DNA from: Spirosoma oryzae
GTDB taxonomy: Bacteria > Bacteroidota > Bacteroidia > Cytophagales > Spirosomataceae
Length of the DNA stretch: 64,000 bases
Assembly (NCBI RefSeq): GCF_003002825.1
Contig: NZ_PVTE01000029.1
Span: 1-64,000, forward strand
Direction: 5' to 3'
Part shown: positions 36,410 to 45,303 of the stretch, piece after piece
How positions within the stretch are numbered: the stretch's first letter is position 1
Layout of the letters: every line of letters starts with the position of its first letter
Position numbers and translations under genes: made by a program
Notes under the pieces: model-generated
Database searches by the model: none
The model's input: the letters and a program-made list of their open reading frames with translations, nothing else
Told to the model about the DNA's origin: nothing

Positions 36410-37009
36410 CTATTTTCTAAAACTGATGGCTTGACCTTCCTTTGTGCCGTCAAAATAAAATCCATCTATTCCATTTACGCCGTATAGCTTATTTACTATC
36501 TTTTCTACATCCTCCTCTATGGAGTTATTGATTACGCCTGCGGTAAACGCTGATTTCCACTTTATACCACCTCCTCTTGATTGGAGTACCCGGTAGCTTT
36601 TCAGTGGCTCACACATGATAAAAAGAGGCATCCCTTTTATTTTGGAGACTCTCGCAATTCCTTTGTTTTTAGCAGTTGCTTTCTGTTCGAATTTTACACC
36701 AACTATTCTTTTGCCGGATGAATAGACTACTGCATCTACATTTGCATTTTCTTTTTTTACTCTATTTATAAACTGCTCTACTCGTCCGGAAATCGACTTG
36801 TTTATTAGGCCTCCTGTCAGCAAAGACTCCGCTTTCAAGCCCGTATTTACGTCAGCAACTACCTCGTAATCAACTAAGGGTTCATTCATAATATAAACCT
36901 CTACGCCGTTTACTTTTTTGACCCTTGCTAAATAGTCACCTTGTTCCTGAGCAAAAGCGCATACGCTTGTAATCAGGAGGAGTAAGCTGGATAGTAGCGT
37001 TCTTTTCAT
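36410..37009 (-). CDS. Secreted protein with two tandem homologous modules, unknown family
   Basis: 199 residues, signal peptide 1-20 (LLLLITSVCAFAQ). Two related modules of about 85 residues follow. Each has a 'ARV.K..G...(Y/F)IM.EPL..Y.V' strand and a '(S/A).L/FT.G.IN.SI...VE...N...' helix, so an internal duplication is clear by eye. No known domain recognised. AT-rich. It lies just upstream of the PKD/PPC lipoprotein on the same strand, 97 bases away, and 74 bases downstream of the beta-barrel gene. Confidence 0.75.
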   Translation of the reverse strand: MKRTLLSSLLLLITSVCAFAQEQGDYLARVKKVNGVEVYIMNEPLVDYEVVADVNTGLKAESLLTGGLINKSISGRVEQFINRVKKENANVDAVVYSSGKRIVGVKFEQKATAKNKGIARVSKIKGMPLFIMCEPLKSYRVLQSRGGGIKWKSAFTAGVINNSIEEDVEKIVNKLYGVNGIDGFYFDGTKEGQAISFRK

Positions 37010-37083
37010 AGTTGATGCTGAATTGAAAAAAGAGCAGTTGTAGGAGTAATTGAAAAATGAATTTCGATGAAAAAGGATCTTAC

Positions 37084-38025
37084 TTATCTGGACAAAAAGT
37101 AGCCAACGCCAAGTCCAAATGTCCTGTTTCTGATAGCAGGATCGATCAGACCCACGCTAGGATTGATATTGGAGAGCCCTAAATTGTAGAACACGTTCAG
37201 CGTCAGACCTGCAGACAGGTCGTACCAGCCAGAAAGGCGTAATCCAAAGTCAGTCGTAGTAAAATCGTCCTTCTGGGCACTCCCTATTTTTGCATCTCGT
37301 GTTCCTATTTTTCCACCTAGTGTGTAGCCAAAATATCCACCGCCACCCAGCAAAAGCTGGCCGCTCGACGTGGGAATTTTATATAACACGTCGACGGGTA
37401 CTTCCAGATAGTTGGTTTTATAGGAAGAAACATTGCCATTAATAAGGGTGCACCCCTTACCCGAATACAGTAGTTGCGGACGAACCGTCAACGCCGTATT
37501 GAGGGGTACGTCGAGTAACAGACCCACTTGAAAACCAAGAATACCTTTGGTCGATAAACCTGTTAACGTGAAGTAGCCGCCACTCTGTGTGGCACTCTGA
37601 ATGCCGCCCTTGAGCCCAAATCGTATACCCTCCGACGTCGCAACCGCCCGGGAGCGGTCAACTGGAGCAGGGATGTATCGAGGCTCAGAGTCTACTGGCC
37701 TATTGTCGGTGAAAGATCCTTGCCGAACGACTTTCGTAAACTGCTCTATCTCTCCGTTGCTCCCATATTGGAGATAACTAAAATCAGTTTTCTTCGATCG
37801 AAAAACGGGGCCATCAGGATTGCTAGCTCGCTTATAAACGACCTCATTGTCCGTAATTTCGGTAACCAGTACTTCCAGTTGCGTGCCATCGCGCCGAACC
37901 AGTAAATCAGGTTTTGGCACAGGGCGCGTGGTAGTTGATTTTTTGTGGGGGGATTGAGCCTGAACTGTGGTTACAGAAACAAGCATCAAACTAGCAAACG
38001 AAATGGTGAGTAAGCATCTACGCAT
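37084..38025 (-). CDS. Outer-membrane beta-barrel protein (porin-family type)
   Basis: 313 residues, signal peptide 1-23 (SLMLVSVTTVQAQ). A middle region (about 40-105) resembles the small beta-domain often put before such barrels (LEVLVTEITDNEVVYKR). The C-terminal 190 residues form an 8-strand-like barrel: FGLKGGIQSATQSG, GFQVGLLLDVPL, LEVPVDVLYKIP, GGYFGYTLGG, GLRLSGWYDLSAGL and a final FGLGVGYFLSR. Part of the minus-strand set 34591-38934 inside block 3. Confidence 0.8.
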   Translation of the reverse strand: MRRCLLTISFASLMLVSVTTVQAQSPHKKSTTTRPVPKPDLLVRRDGTQLEVLVTEITDNEVVYKRASNPDGPVFRSKKTDFSYLQYGSNGEIEQFTKVVRQGSFTDNRPVDSEPRYIPAPVDRSRAVATSEGIRFGLKGGIQSATQSGGYFTLTGLSTKGILGFQVGLLLDVPLNTALTVRPQLLYSGKGCTLINGNVSSYKTNYLEVPVDVLYKIPTSSGQLLLGGGGYFGYTLGGKIGTRDAKIGSAQKDDFTTTDFGLRLSGWYDLSAGLTLNVFYNLGLSNINPSVGLIDPAIRNRTFGLGVGYFLSR

Positions 38026-38071
38026 GATTGTGAATAATCGTCTTAGGATGAACGTCGGTGTGATTATCGCA

Positions 38072-38512
38072 CTATTTTTTGGTGAAGACTTCTGTGAAAT
38101 CGACCGAGATGCGCCTTGTCGTCGACTCTGAGTAGAGGGAGTATTTAAGCGTTAATTCGCCGTTTGTTACACTTCCCGTCAGATTCTGTATGTATAGTAT
38201 TCCTTTCGTGTTATCACTGAACGTGTAGGATGAACCAGTACTGATGCTCTTATTATCAGCCTTAAAACCAGAACCGCTGATTGATGCCTTAATATCATTC
38301 GATGTCAGGTCGCTTATCGTTAAACCAGTTCCGGATTTAGCGATTGTGATCTCATCATCCGTGTCGGGCTTCCCGTTGAGCATAGTCTCGATCCAGGTGC
38401 CTACGTATTGATCGAGTGGGTCCGGGTCTGATTTCGGGCTACAAGCTGAAAACAGCAGGACGAACGTAAACAGGGCTAATAAGGGGCGGACAGATTTGAC
38501 GATTGTCTTCAT
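38072..38512 (-). CDS. Small lipoprotein, lipocalin-like
   Basis: 146 residues from the ATG at 38512 (MKTIVKSVRPLLALFTFVLL), lipobox FSAC (Cys near 24). The body begins DQYVGTWIETMLNG and continues as alternating short strands (LTISDLTSNDIKASISGSG, YTFSDNTKGILYIQNLTG), fitting a small beta-barrel of the lipocalin-like kind seen in many Bacteroidota lipoproteins. Exact family uncertain. It lies 59 bases after the LytTR gene on the same strand. Confidence 0.65.
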   Translation of the reverse strand: MKTIVKSVRPLLALFTFVLLFSACSPKSDPDPLDQYVGTWIETMLNGKPDTDDEITIAKSGTGLTISDLTSNDIKASISGSGFKADNKSISTGSSYTFSDNTKGILYIQNLTGSVTNGELTLKYSLYSESTTRRISVDFTEVFTKK

Positions 38513-38571
38513 AAAAACAGAATTGGATTGTGTGAACAGGGATACGAGATAAGTACACGCTTCGTCAGTGT

Positions 38572-38934
38572 TCACTGACTCGCGCTAGTCAGTCGGGTCT
38601 GCAGGATCGGTAGCCGGCTTAGCAGGTTTTCGCGATAGTGCCGCCCTATAAGTATGGGATGCCCCCGAATCGACAACTCGTTGCCACGCAGCGAATCGAT
38701 ACGGTGCAGATTCACGATGTGTTTGCGGGATACGCGGCAGAACATCACATCGTCGACCTGTTGCTCGATCGTACCCAGATTGGTGGCAAGCCGGTACGAT
38801 TGAGCCGTCGTTACGATGTCGACCCAGGCCCCTTCAGCCTGAATGAAAAGGATCGATTCCTTGGTAATCTTTTCATAGCGCTGTTTGGACGTAATGACAA
38901 ATACACAATCAGCTAATTGAATCGGTGTGGACAT
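38572..38934 (-). CDS. LytTR-type DNA-binding protein without receiver domain
   Basis: 120 residues, all LytTR domain: ILFIQAEGAWVDIVTT, YRLATNLGTIEQQ and FCRVSRKHIVNLHRID, RGNELSIRG, ending LIGRHYRENLLSRLP. Most LytTR regulators in Bacteroidota have a receiver or sensor; this one does not, so its signal is unclear. It is the first gene of the minus-strand set and faces the sigma-factor operon over about 290 bases, so it may control both. Confidence 0.85.
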   Translation of the reverse strand: MSTPIQLADCVFVITSKQRYEKITKESILFIQAEGAWVDIVTTAQSYRLATNLGTIEQQVDDVMFCRVSRKHIVNLHRIDSLRGNELSIRGHPILIGRHYRENLLSRLPILQTRLTSASQ

Positions 38935-39224
38935 AAGCGAAAAGGCCGACAGTATTCAGTGGGTTTATGGCTGATAATGCTGGAGGTAACCATCTTTTTC
39001 ACTTTTTTTTTCGGGACGTAGTCATGCCGAATTTTTGTAAAAGTGCTGACTGACCAGAAAAAGACCGTCGAAGCGCGATCAATCATATGATTGTTTTGAC
39101 AAAGGCCTGTTCTGTGCGAACAAACAGCATATCAGTAGGGCGGTCGTGGTCTTTTTCGGTTGCCTGGCTGTTGGGAGCCTGCCGGTTTATTGCTACTTTT
39201 CAGCGCGTTACCGGATATCCACCC

Positions 39225-39809
39225 ATGCTCGCTTCCAGCCCATTTACGAACCAGCAACTGCTGTATCGCTCGCTACTGGCGGGTGAAGATGCCGCTTTCG
39301 AGTACCTGTACCGGCTACTTTATCAGCGTATATCAGGCTACATTTTTGCTTCGGGCGGCACACGTGATGATACCAAGCACGTGGTTCATGAAAGCATTAT
39401 TACGTTCCTGTTCAATCTGCATTACGAAAAATACCAATGGCGCGAAGAAGCTGAACTCGCGACCTATGTCGTTAGCATTGCCCGGCACAAATGGAGCGAA
39501 ATGGGCCGTCAGGCCACCCGGATCGTCTCGCTTGATCTTACTACATTACCCCCCGATGCCGAACCCATGTCAGAAAACGATACCGACGAACCTGATTTTG
39601 AGCAACGCCGTCTGCTGGTCGATCAGAACATGAAACTCCTTGGCGACAAATGTCGAACCTGCATCGATCTGTTTTATTTCCAGAAGAAATCAATGCAGGA
39701 AATAGCCGCCCACCTCGGCTGGGCCAATGAAGACGTAGCGAAAAAAGAGAAATACCGATGCCTCAGAAAACTCCGTCTGCTGATAGGTCTACGCCCCTGG
39801 AACGATTAA
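39225..39809 (+). CDS. ECF-type sigma-70 factor of the caspase-CHAT operon
   Basis: 194 residues from the ATG at 39225 (MLASSPFTNQQLLYRSLLAG); the frame is open to 39087 but the upstream 46 residues lack sigma features. Region 2 (about 20-90, with AAFEYLYRLLYQRISGYIF and ATYVVSIARHKWSE) and region 4 (about 140-190, CIDLFYFQKKSMQEIAAHLG) are present. It starts a four-gene operon: 12 bases to the TPR protein, which overlaps the caspase gene, which is 22 bases before the CHAT gene. Confidence 0.85.
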   Translation: MLASSPFTNQQLLYRSLLAGEDAAFEYLYRLLYQRISGYIFASGGTRDDTKHVVHESIITFLFNLHYEKYQWREEAELATYVVSIARHKWSEMGRQATRIVSLDLTTLPPDAEPMSENDTDEPDFEQRRLLVDQNMKLLGDKCRTCIDLFYFQKKSMQEIAAHLGWANEDVAKKEKYRCLRKLRLLIGLRPWND

Positions 39810-39821
39810 CCGACTAGTCAC

Positions 39822-40592
39822 ATGACGTACGACCAGTTCGACCTCTTCGACCAGTATACCAATAAAACGCTGCCCGATGCGAAACGGCAGGCGTTGGAAG
39901 ATCAACTGCGGGATGATCCAGCCCTGCGGGATAGCCTGCGCGATTATCAACAGTTCCGGCACAGTCTCGATGCCGTGCCATTGAACCGACAACTGAATCG
40001 CATTCATGATCGGTTGGCAGCGCAGGGGTTCTTTGACGAAAACACGTCTGATCGGCCACCCGTACCACTGTCGTCCTCGTTCCGTCGTCGTCGCCTGGTC
40101 CTGGTCAGTTCGGTCGTGGTGCTGGCTGGGCTACTGATCGGCGCAGGTTATTGGCTCACCAAACCTACACTGGCCGAGCAAACATTTCTGACGTATTACC
40201 AACCCGAACCCGTAGCGCGCGGAGAGATGGCCTGTTCGCCCGGTCTGCTGCCCGGTATCCAGCTGTACCGGACTCAGCAGTATGAACCGGCGCTTCAACA
40301 ATTCACTGCACTCTCTGCCAGTCAGCCGTGCGTATCGTATTACGTAGGGCTGACGCAACTGGCTACCGACCAGCCCGAACTGGCTGTCCATTCGTTGGAG
40401 TCTGCTCTGAAACCGGCGATCACATCGCCCCCGCTGATTCGTCAGAAAGCCGAGTGGTATCTGGCAATGGCGTATCTGAAAGCCAATCAGCTGACTAAGG
40501 CAAAAAGCCAGCTGATACGTATCGCCCAACAACCCGACCAGCCGTTTCGGAACGTAGCGCAGCAGGCTCTAGCCGACCTCAGTCATGATTAA
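39822..40592 (+). CDS. Membrane-anchored TPR protein, anti-sigma-like layout
   Basis: 256 residues. The N-terminal 85 (YDQFDLFDQYTNKTLPDAKR, ALEDQLRDDPALRDSLRDYQ) resemble the cytoplasmic part of zinc-less anti-sigma factors. One membrane helix follows (about 91-110, LVLVSSVVVLAGLLIGAGYW), then a periplasmic part with TPR-like helices (about 150-250, YEPALQQFTALSASQPCVSY, LAMAYLKANQLTKAKSQLI). A sensor that holds the sigma factor and reads an envelope signal is plausible. It overlaps the caspase gene by 8 bases. Confidence 0.7.
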   Translation: MTYDQFDLFDQYTNKTLPDAKRQALEDQLRDDPALRDSLRDYQQFRHSLDAVPLNRQLNRIHDRLAAQGFFDENTSDRPPVPLSSSFRRRRLVLVSSVVVLAGLLIGAGYWLTKPTLAEQTFLTYYQPEPVARGEMACSPGLLPGIQLYRTQQYEPALQQFTALSASQPCVSYYVGLTQLATDQPELAVHSLESALKPAITSPPLIRQKAEWYLAMAYLKANQLTKAKSQLIRIAQQPDQPFRNVAQQALADLSHD

Positions 40593-42378
40593 CCGGTTGA
40601 CTTACGGGATACTGGCGATTTGGCTGACAAGTTGCGCCATCAGACCCGAACGCGGCCCCGCCGGCGGGAGCGACATAGTCGTTCCTCTCTGGGAAGACGT
40701 AAGTCAGGACGCTGTCCCGGCAGGCTCGTCCCGGTGTGATAACGTAGTGGCCCTGTTGATTGGCATCGGACAGTATAAGCCAGCCACTGGATGGGAACCC
40801 CTACAGGCCCAGAATGACGTAGCCCACCTGGCCGACGTACTGAAAAAACAAGGCGTTCCAGCCAGAAATATCCATTCGCTGCTGGACCATCAGGCCACCC
40901 GTGCCGGCATCATACAGGCGTTACAGACGCTGGCCGATACCGTGCGTAGCGGAACCCACGTGCTGATTCTGTACGGTGGGCATGCCCGGCAGATACCCGA
41001 CGATAACCATGACGAAGCCGATGGGCAGGACGAAGCCCTTGTGCCTTTCGACGCCCCTCCGGTCAGCCAGACCGACGTTCAGGGCTATCTGCGCGACGAT
41101 GAACTGAATCAGTATTTTACCCGGATCAGGTCGACGCTTGGGTCTACCGGATTGCTCTGGTTTCTGTTCGACTCCTGTCATTCACAAACCCTGAACCGGG
41201 GAAAAACAACGCATCAGCGCGGAGGAGTTGCCGCCTTGAAGCAGGCCCGGTCAGCCACCAGTATCCGGTACAAACCACCAGGCTATTCATCCGAATGGTT
41301 CGAGAAGTCGACCGATCGGCTCGGCCTTGCTCCCTACGTGTTGTTTGCGGCCGCCACCGACGGTGCCCCCAGCTTTGAAACCACCGACGCGCAGGGTCGG
41401 TCGCTGGGGCCCTTGACCCGAGCCGTTGGCGAGACCTGGATGACCGTGACAGCGGGAGAAACGTACCGAACGTTCTTTAATCGGGTTACGGCTGCGATGG
41501 CGCAATTTGCGCCCTATCAACAGCCTACTCTCGAAGGTGACGGTAACCGCGCTTTTTCCAGTTGCGTGCCGCGTTCCGTCGATGCGTCATTCCGCACACG
41601 GGCAGAACCTGTACGGATTACCTGGCCCCGAACGGACAGAGAACTGACTCCGTTGCTGGCCGCTTTGCCATTCGTTCAGCCGGCCGCTACCCGACCCGAC
41701 ATCCGTATCGTCCGCCGAAGCCGTGGTTATACGCTCGTACTGCCTGACGCGCAACCCCTGACAACCACCCCGGTTTCGGCCGGCGAGTGTGTCGAATGGA
41801 TTCGCCAGTTTTTTGCCCGGAACGTGCTGTTAAACCTGCACCAGACCAGTCCTGATTTTCAGGTACGAGCGACGCTGCAACGCCTGTTGGTCCGTAACGA
41901 AGGGGGGCAGCCTATCGTGACCGATACGTTACAGGCTGAATCCTCGGCGGGCGTGCCTGCGTTCCGGATTTCAGCCGATGAGCGGATGCTACTTACGCTG
42001 ACCAATACCGGCCCGAAACCGTTCTACGTCACCGTCGTGGATCTGCTCCCCGACGGCAAATTGCACGTACTGCTTCCCGAAGCCGATCATGCGTCCGGGG
42101 AATACCAGCTACAACCCGGCCAATCGCTGCGCAGACGAATACGACTGACGGAACCCACCGGTACCGAGGTCTATAAACTGTTGCTGACACCGACTCCCAT
42201 TGCGCTGCGTTCCGTTCTGCAAACGCGCGGCAACCAGCCCGTTCAGCATCCTTACGAAACTCTTTTTGACCGCATCTACACCACGCGCGGAGCAGCCAAA
42301 ATTTCCCCCTTGTCACTATCGACAAGAACAGGAGCCACTGCTGACGTCGCATTCTGGGTCGAGCCACAAAAATATTGA
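40585..42378 (+). CDS. Caspase family (peptidase C14) lipoprotein
   Basis: 597 residues. The start MINRLTYGILAIWLTSC is a lipoprotein signal with Cys17, so the protein should sit outside the cytoplasm. The caspase-like p20 region (about 50-200) has VALLIGIGQY, DVAHLADVLKKQGV, and the catalytic pair: His133 in LYGGHARQIP and Cys198 in FLFDSCHSQT. A linker follows, then a C-terminal beta-rich domain like DUF4384 (about 450-570, LTLTNTGPKPFYVTVVDLLP, LHVLLPEADH). Known bacterial caspase-like proteases act in cell death, defence and signalling. Partner: the CHAT protease 22 bases downstream. Confidence 0.9.
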   Translation: MINRLTYGILAIWLTSCAIRPERGPAGGSDIVVPLWEDVSQDAVPAGSSRCDNVVALLIGIGQYKPATGWEPLQAQNDVAHLADVLKKQGVPARNIHSLLDHQATRAGIIQALQTLADTVRSGTHVLILYGGHARQIPDDNHDEADGQDEALVPFDAPPVSQTDVQGYLRDDELNQYFTRIRSTLGSTGLLWFLFDSCHSQTLNRGKTTHQRGGVAALKQARSATSIRYKPPGYSSEWFEKSTDRLGLAPYVLFAAATDGAPSFETTDAQGRSLGPLTRAVGETWMTVTAGETYRTFFNRVTAAMAQFAPYQQPTLEGDGNRAFSSCVPRSVDASFRTRAEPVRITWPRTDRELTPLLAALPFVQPAATRPDIRIVRRSRGYTLVLPDAQPLTTTPVSAGECVEWIRQFFARNVLLNLHQTSPDFQVRATLQRLLVRNEGGQPIVTDTLQAESSAGVPAFRISADERMLLTLTNTGPKPFYVTVVDLLPDGKLHVLLPEADHASGEYQLQPGQSLRRRIRLTEPTGTEVYKLLLTPTPIALRSVLQTRGNQPVQHPYETLFDRIYTTRGAAKISPLSLSTRTGATADVAFWVEPQKY

Positions 42379-42400
42379 TCACACTTGTTGTTACACGGCC

Positions 42401-45298
42401 ATGTCAATTACACAATTCTGTTGGCGTTTTCTTTTCGTAATAAGTCTTCAGGTGCCGGTAACGGCTTTATACGCCCAAGATTGGAAAGCGGTAATTAATA
42501 AAGCCGATTCATTGCAAAAAGCCCAGAACTTCCCGGCGGCAATCAAGGTATCGAAGGAAGCCTTGAAACTAGCGAAGGCATCTTTTGGAGAAATACACCT
42601 TAATTGTGCTGCAACACTCATGCAATTGGGTGAGATACAAGCTGAACTTGGCGATTATATGGCCTCTGACTCGACCACTTCCGCTAGCCGGAATTTGTTG
42701 AGAAAATTAAATCTGACTGATCACCAATATTATTTAAATACAACAGTCACATTAGCGCTGTTACGTAGTATTCAGAACAAATTTAGTCAGTCGGAAACCT
42801 ACTATCAGGAAGCGCTTCAACTGATCGAAAAGGCCAAAGGAAAAGAGTCATTTGACTATGTGGACATCATTGGCGATATGGGAAGCATGTATTTGAGCAG
42901 TGGTAACTATGCTAAAGCTGAAGAATGGCTTTTGCTTGCCCTGGGTCTTAAAGCGAAGCTGGTAGGAAAGCAAAGCGAACCGTATGCCAATTCACTCAAC
43001 AATCTGGGGCAATTGTATGCCGAAAAGGATGATTTCGCCCGAGCTGAATCATATCTACAGGAATCAATACGCATCCGGGAAAAATTGTTTGGCTCCGATG
43101 GTTTGGCGCTGGGTGCTCCACTTAGTAATCTAGCCTATGCGTATGGCAGGCAGGGTGACTATCAGGCATCATTGAAACTGGCGCTTCGAGTTATTAAGCT
43201 ACAAGAAGATAAGGGGGTAAAGGATAGGGTATACCTCACTCAGCTCAACAATGCAGCTACTATGTATACCCGACTACGGGAATTCAGTAAAGCCGATAGC
43301 CTGTACGTAAAACTACACCCGATGATCGCTGCAAGTGTTGGTACCAGTCATCGACAATATGCGGTGCTACTTAGCAATCGTGGGGTGGTCCAATTATATC
43401 TCAATAATTACGAATCAGCCCGTCAGTTGCTGGAGAAAGCCTATGGAATCAATGTAGCCAATGTAGGCGAAAAACACCCCGGCTCACTAAATATGCTGGC
43501 TAGTCTGGCTCAAGTATATAGCTATTTAAATAGACCACAGGAAGCCGATTCATTGTATCGAAAAGTGAGAGTTTTGGGAGCAACGGAGTTAGGTATGCAA
43601 AACCTTGACTACTCGGAGTATTTGAATAAGTATAGTCAATTCTATCTCCATACTAATCAGGTAGACAGCGCTTTGGCGATGACCGGTAAAGTAGTGGCAG
43701 CCGTTAGTGTAAATCTCACCAGAAGCTTTCTTTATCAAACAACTCGTCAACAAGAAAATCTTCTGGTTAAGTGTGCGCCATTTGTGAGTACAGCTTTTGA
43801 GATCGCATACAACGCTCCTCGAAACGTCGATGCTATTCAACTCGCCTATTCAGGAAATTTATTCTTAAAAAACTTACTGCTTAACCAACACGTAAATCAA
43901 TTTAACGGTAACACACAAGCCAATGATCGTCTTCATTCGTTGACCGATACGCTTCGTCTGGTTAGTAATCAGATCGCTACTCAGTACACCCTGCCCGTTG
44001 CCCAACGCACAGACCTGGATTCGCTCGAAACGAAGGCAGAAACGCTGGAAAAAGAACTGGCGCGCCAATCGGCTCCGTTTCGGCAGGCGCAGCAAGACGT
44101 ACGGACGCGTTGGGAGGATATACGGAACGCCCTCAAACCGCATGAGGCCGCTATTGAGTTTGTCAGCTTCCCATTCCACAACGGCCGGACACAAACCGAT
44201 TCGATCCGGTATCTGGCGCTGGTGCTACGTCCCAATGACCCGGCTCCACACCTCGTTCCGCTACTGACCGATGAAGCGCCACTGCGCCGACTGTTGGCCC
44301 GCCGACGGGGAGCAGCGTTGTACGCAACGCGCGGCTCCGAAATCGACACGGATCAACTCGCGCAGGGTGATTCATTATACCGGCTCATCTGGCATCCGAT
44401 TGAACAGTTGCTTGCTGATACAAAGACCGTTTATTTTTCTCCAGCTGGCTTACTCCATCAGGTGGCCTTTGCCGCTTTACCCTATCACAGCAAATCGGGC
44501 AACGGAGCGAATTACCTCATCGACCGGTATCAGCTAAAGCAGGTCAGCAGTACCCGACAGGTCGTTACGCAGGCAGCAGACGTAGCCTATTCCGCTGTTG
44601 AGTCGGTGCACTTGTATGGCGGTATTCAGTATGATTCGACGGGAGGTTCGACGGAAGGCTGGCCGTACCTGCCCGGCACGCAGCAGGAAGCAGAGCAGAT
44701 CGGCCAGCTTGTCGGCTCGAAAGCTCAATTGATCACCGGAAGCAATGCTACGGAAACACACCTCAAGCGTGTGTCCGGCCAATCGCCGACCGTATTGCAC
44801 CTGGCCACGCATGGGTTCTCATTTCCAGAACCGACGGTCTCCGCCATCAGCACCGTTGGTGGTGGAAACACGTTCCGGCGTATCAGCAACCCCCTGTTTC
44901 GGACGGGCTTACTGATGGCCGATGCCAATCGGGTCTGGCAGGGTGGTACACCGGCCCTGGGTAAAGACGACGGAGTACTGACGGCTTACGAAGTGGCCAG
45001 TCTGAATTTATCGACAACCAAACTCGTGGTGCTGTCGGCCTGCGAAACAGCTATGGGCGACATTCGGGGGAGTGAAGGCGTATTCGGCTTGCAACGGGCG
45101 TTCAAAATGGCCGGGGTTCGCTATCTGCTGATGAGTCTATGGCCCGTATCCGATCAGGCAACCAGTCATCTAATGACCCGGTTTTATCGCAACTGGAAGA
45201 AGTATAAAACCACCAGACGGGCTTTTGAGCAAACCCTGACCCAGATGCGCCGACAATACCCACCTGCCGTCTGGGCCTCGTTCATACTGGTTGAGTGA
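42401..45298 (+). CDS. TPR-CHAT domain protease, exported
   Basis: 965 residues from the ATG at 42401, chosen because a signal peptide begins there (MSITQFCWRFLFVISLQVPV, then TALYAQ); the open frame to 42200 overlaps the caspase gene. About ten TPR repeats (40-430) precede a helical linker and a CHAT domain (about 640-965). CHAT cysteine-protease residues are intact: His804 in HLATHGF and Cys881 in LSACETAMGD. CHAT with TPR is the layout of the Csx29 protease in type III-E CRISPR; here no CRISPR is present and the protein looks periplasmic or surface-bound. GC jumps inside the gene near 43980 (see findings). Ends 5 bases before lrp copy 3. Confidence 0.93.
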   Translation: MSITQFCWRFLFVISLQVPVTALYAQDWKAVINKADSLQKAQNFPAAIKVSKEALKLAKASFGEIHLNCAATLMQLGEIQAELGDYMASDSTTSASRNLLRKLNLTDHQYYLNTTVTLALLRSIQNKFSQSETYYQEALQLIEKAKGKESFDYVDIIGDMGSMYLSSGNYAKAEEWLLLALGLKAKLVGKQSEPYANSLNNLGQLYAEKDDFARAESYLQESIRIREKLFGSDGLALGAPLSNLAYAYGRQGDYQASLKLALRVIKLQEDKGVKDRVYLTQLNNAATMYTRLREFSKADSLYVKLHPMIAASVGTSHRQYAVLLSNRGVVQLYLNNYESARQLLEKAYGINVANVGEKHPGSLNMLASLAQVYSYLNRPQEADSLYRKVRVLGATELGMQNLDYSEYLNKYSQFYLHTNQVDSALAMTGKVVAAVSVNLTRSFLYQTTRQQENLLVKCAPFVSTAFEIAYNAPRNVDAIQLAYSGNLFLKNLLLNQHVNQFNGNTQANDRLHSLTDTLRLVSNQIATQYTLPVAQRTDLDSLETKAETLEKELARQSAPFRQAQQDVRTRWEDIRNALKPHEAAIEFVSFPFHNGRTQTDSIRYLALVLRPNDPAPHLVPLLTDEAPLRRLLARRRGAALYATRGSEIDTDQLAQGDSLYRLIWHPIEQLLADTKTVYFSPAGLLHQVAFAALPYHSKSGNGANYLIDRYQLKQVSSTRQVVTQAADVAYSAVESVHLYGGIQYDSTGGSTEGWPYLPGTQQEAEQIGQLVGSKAQLITGSNATETHLKRVSGQSPTVLHLATHGFSFPEPTVSAISTVGGGNTFRRISNPLFRTGLLMADANRVWQGGTPALGKDDGVLTAYEVASLNLSTTKLVVLSACETAMGDIRGSEGVFGLQRAFKMAGVRYLLMSLWPVSDQATSHLMTRFYRNWKKYKTTRRAFEQTLTQMRRQYPPAVWASFILVE

Positions 45299-45303
45299 AC
45301 GGG

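Noticed and set aside
42200-42400. Upstream extension of the CHAT protein by 67 residues
   Set aside because: It overlaps the end of the caspase gene in another frame and would bury the signal peptide that starts at 42401.
44700-45298. CHAT protein as part of a type III-E CRISPR (Craspase) system
   Set aside because: No Cas7-11 gene, no CRISPR array, and the protein has an export signal.
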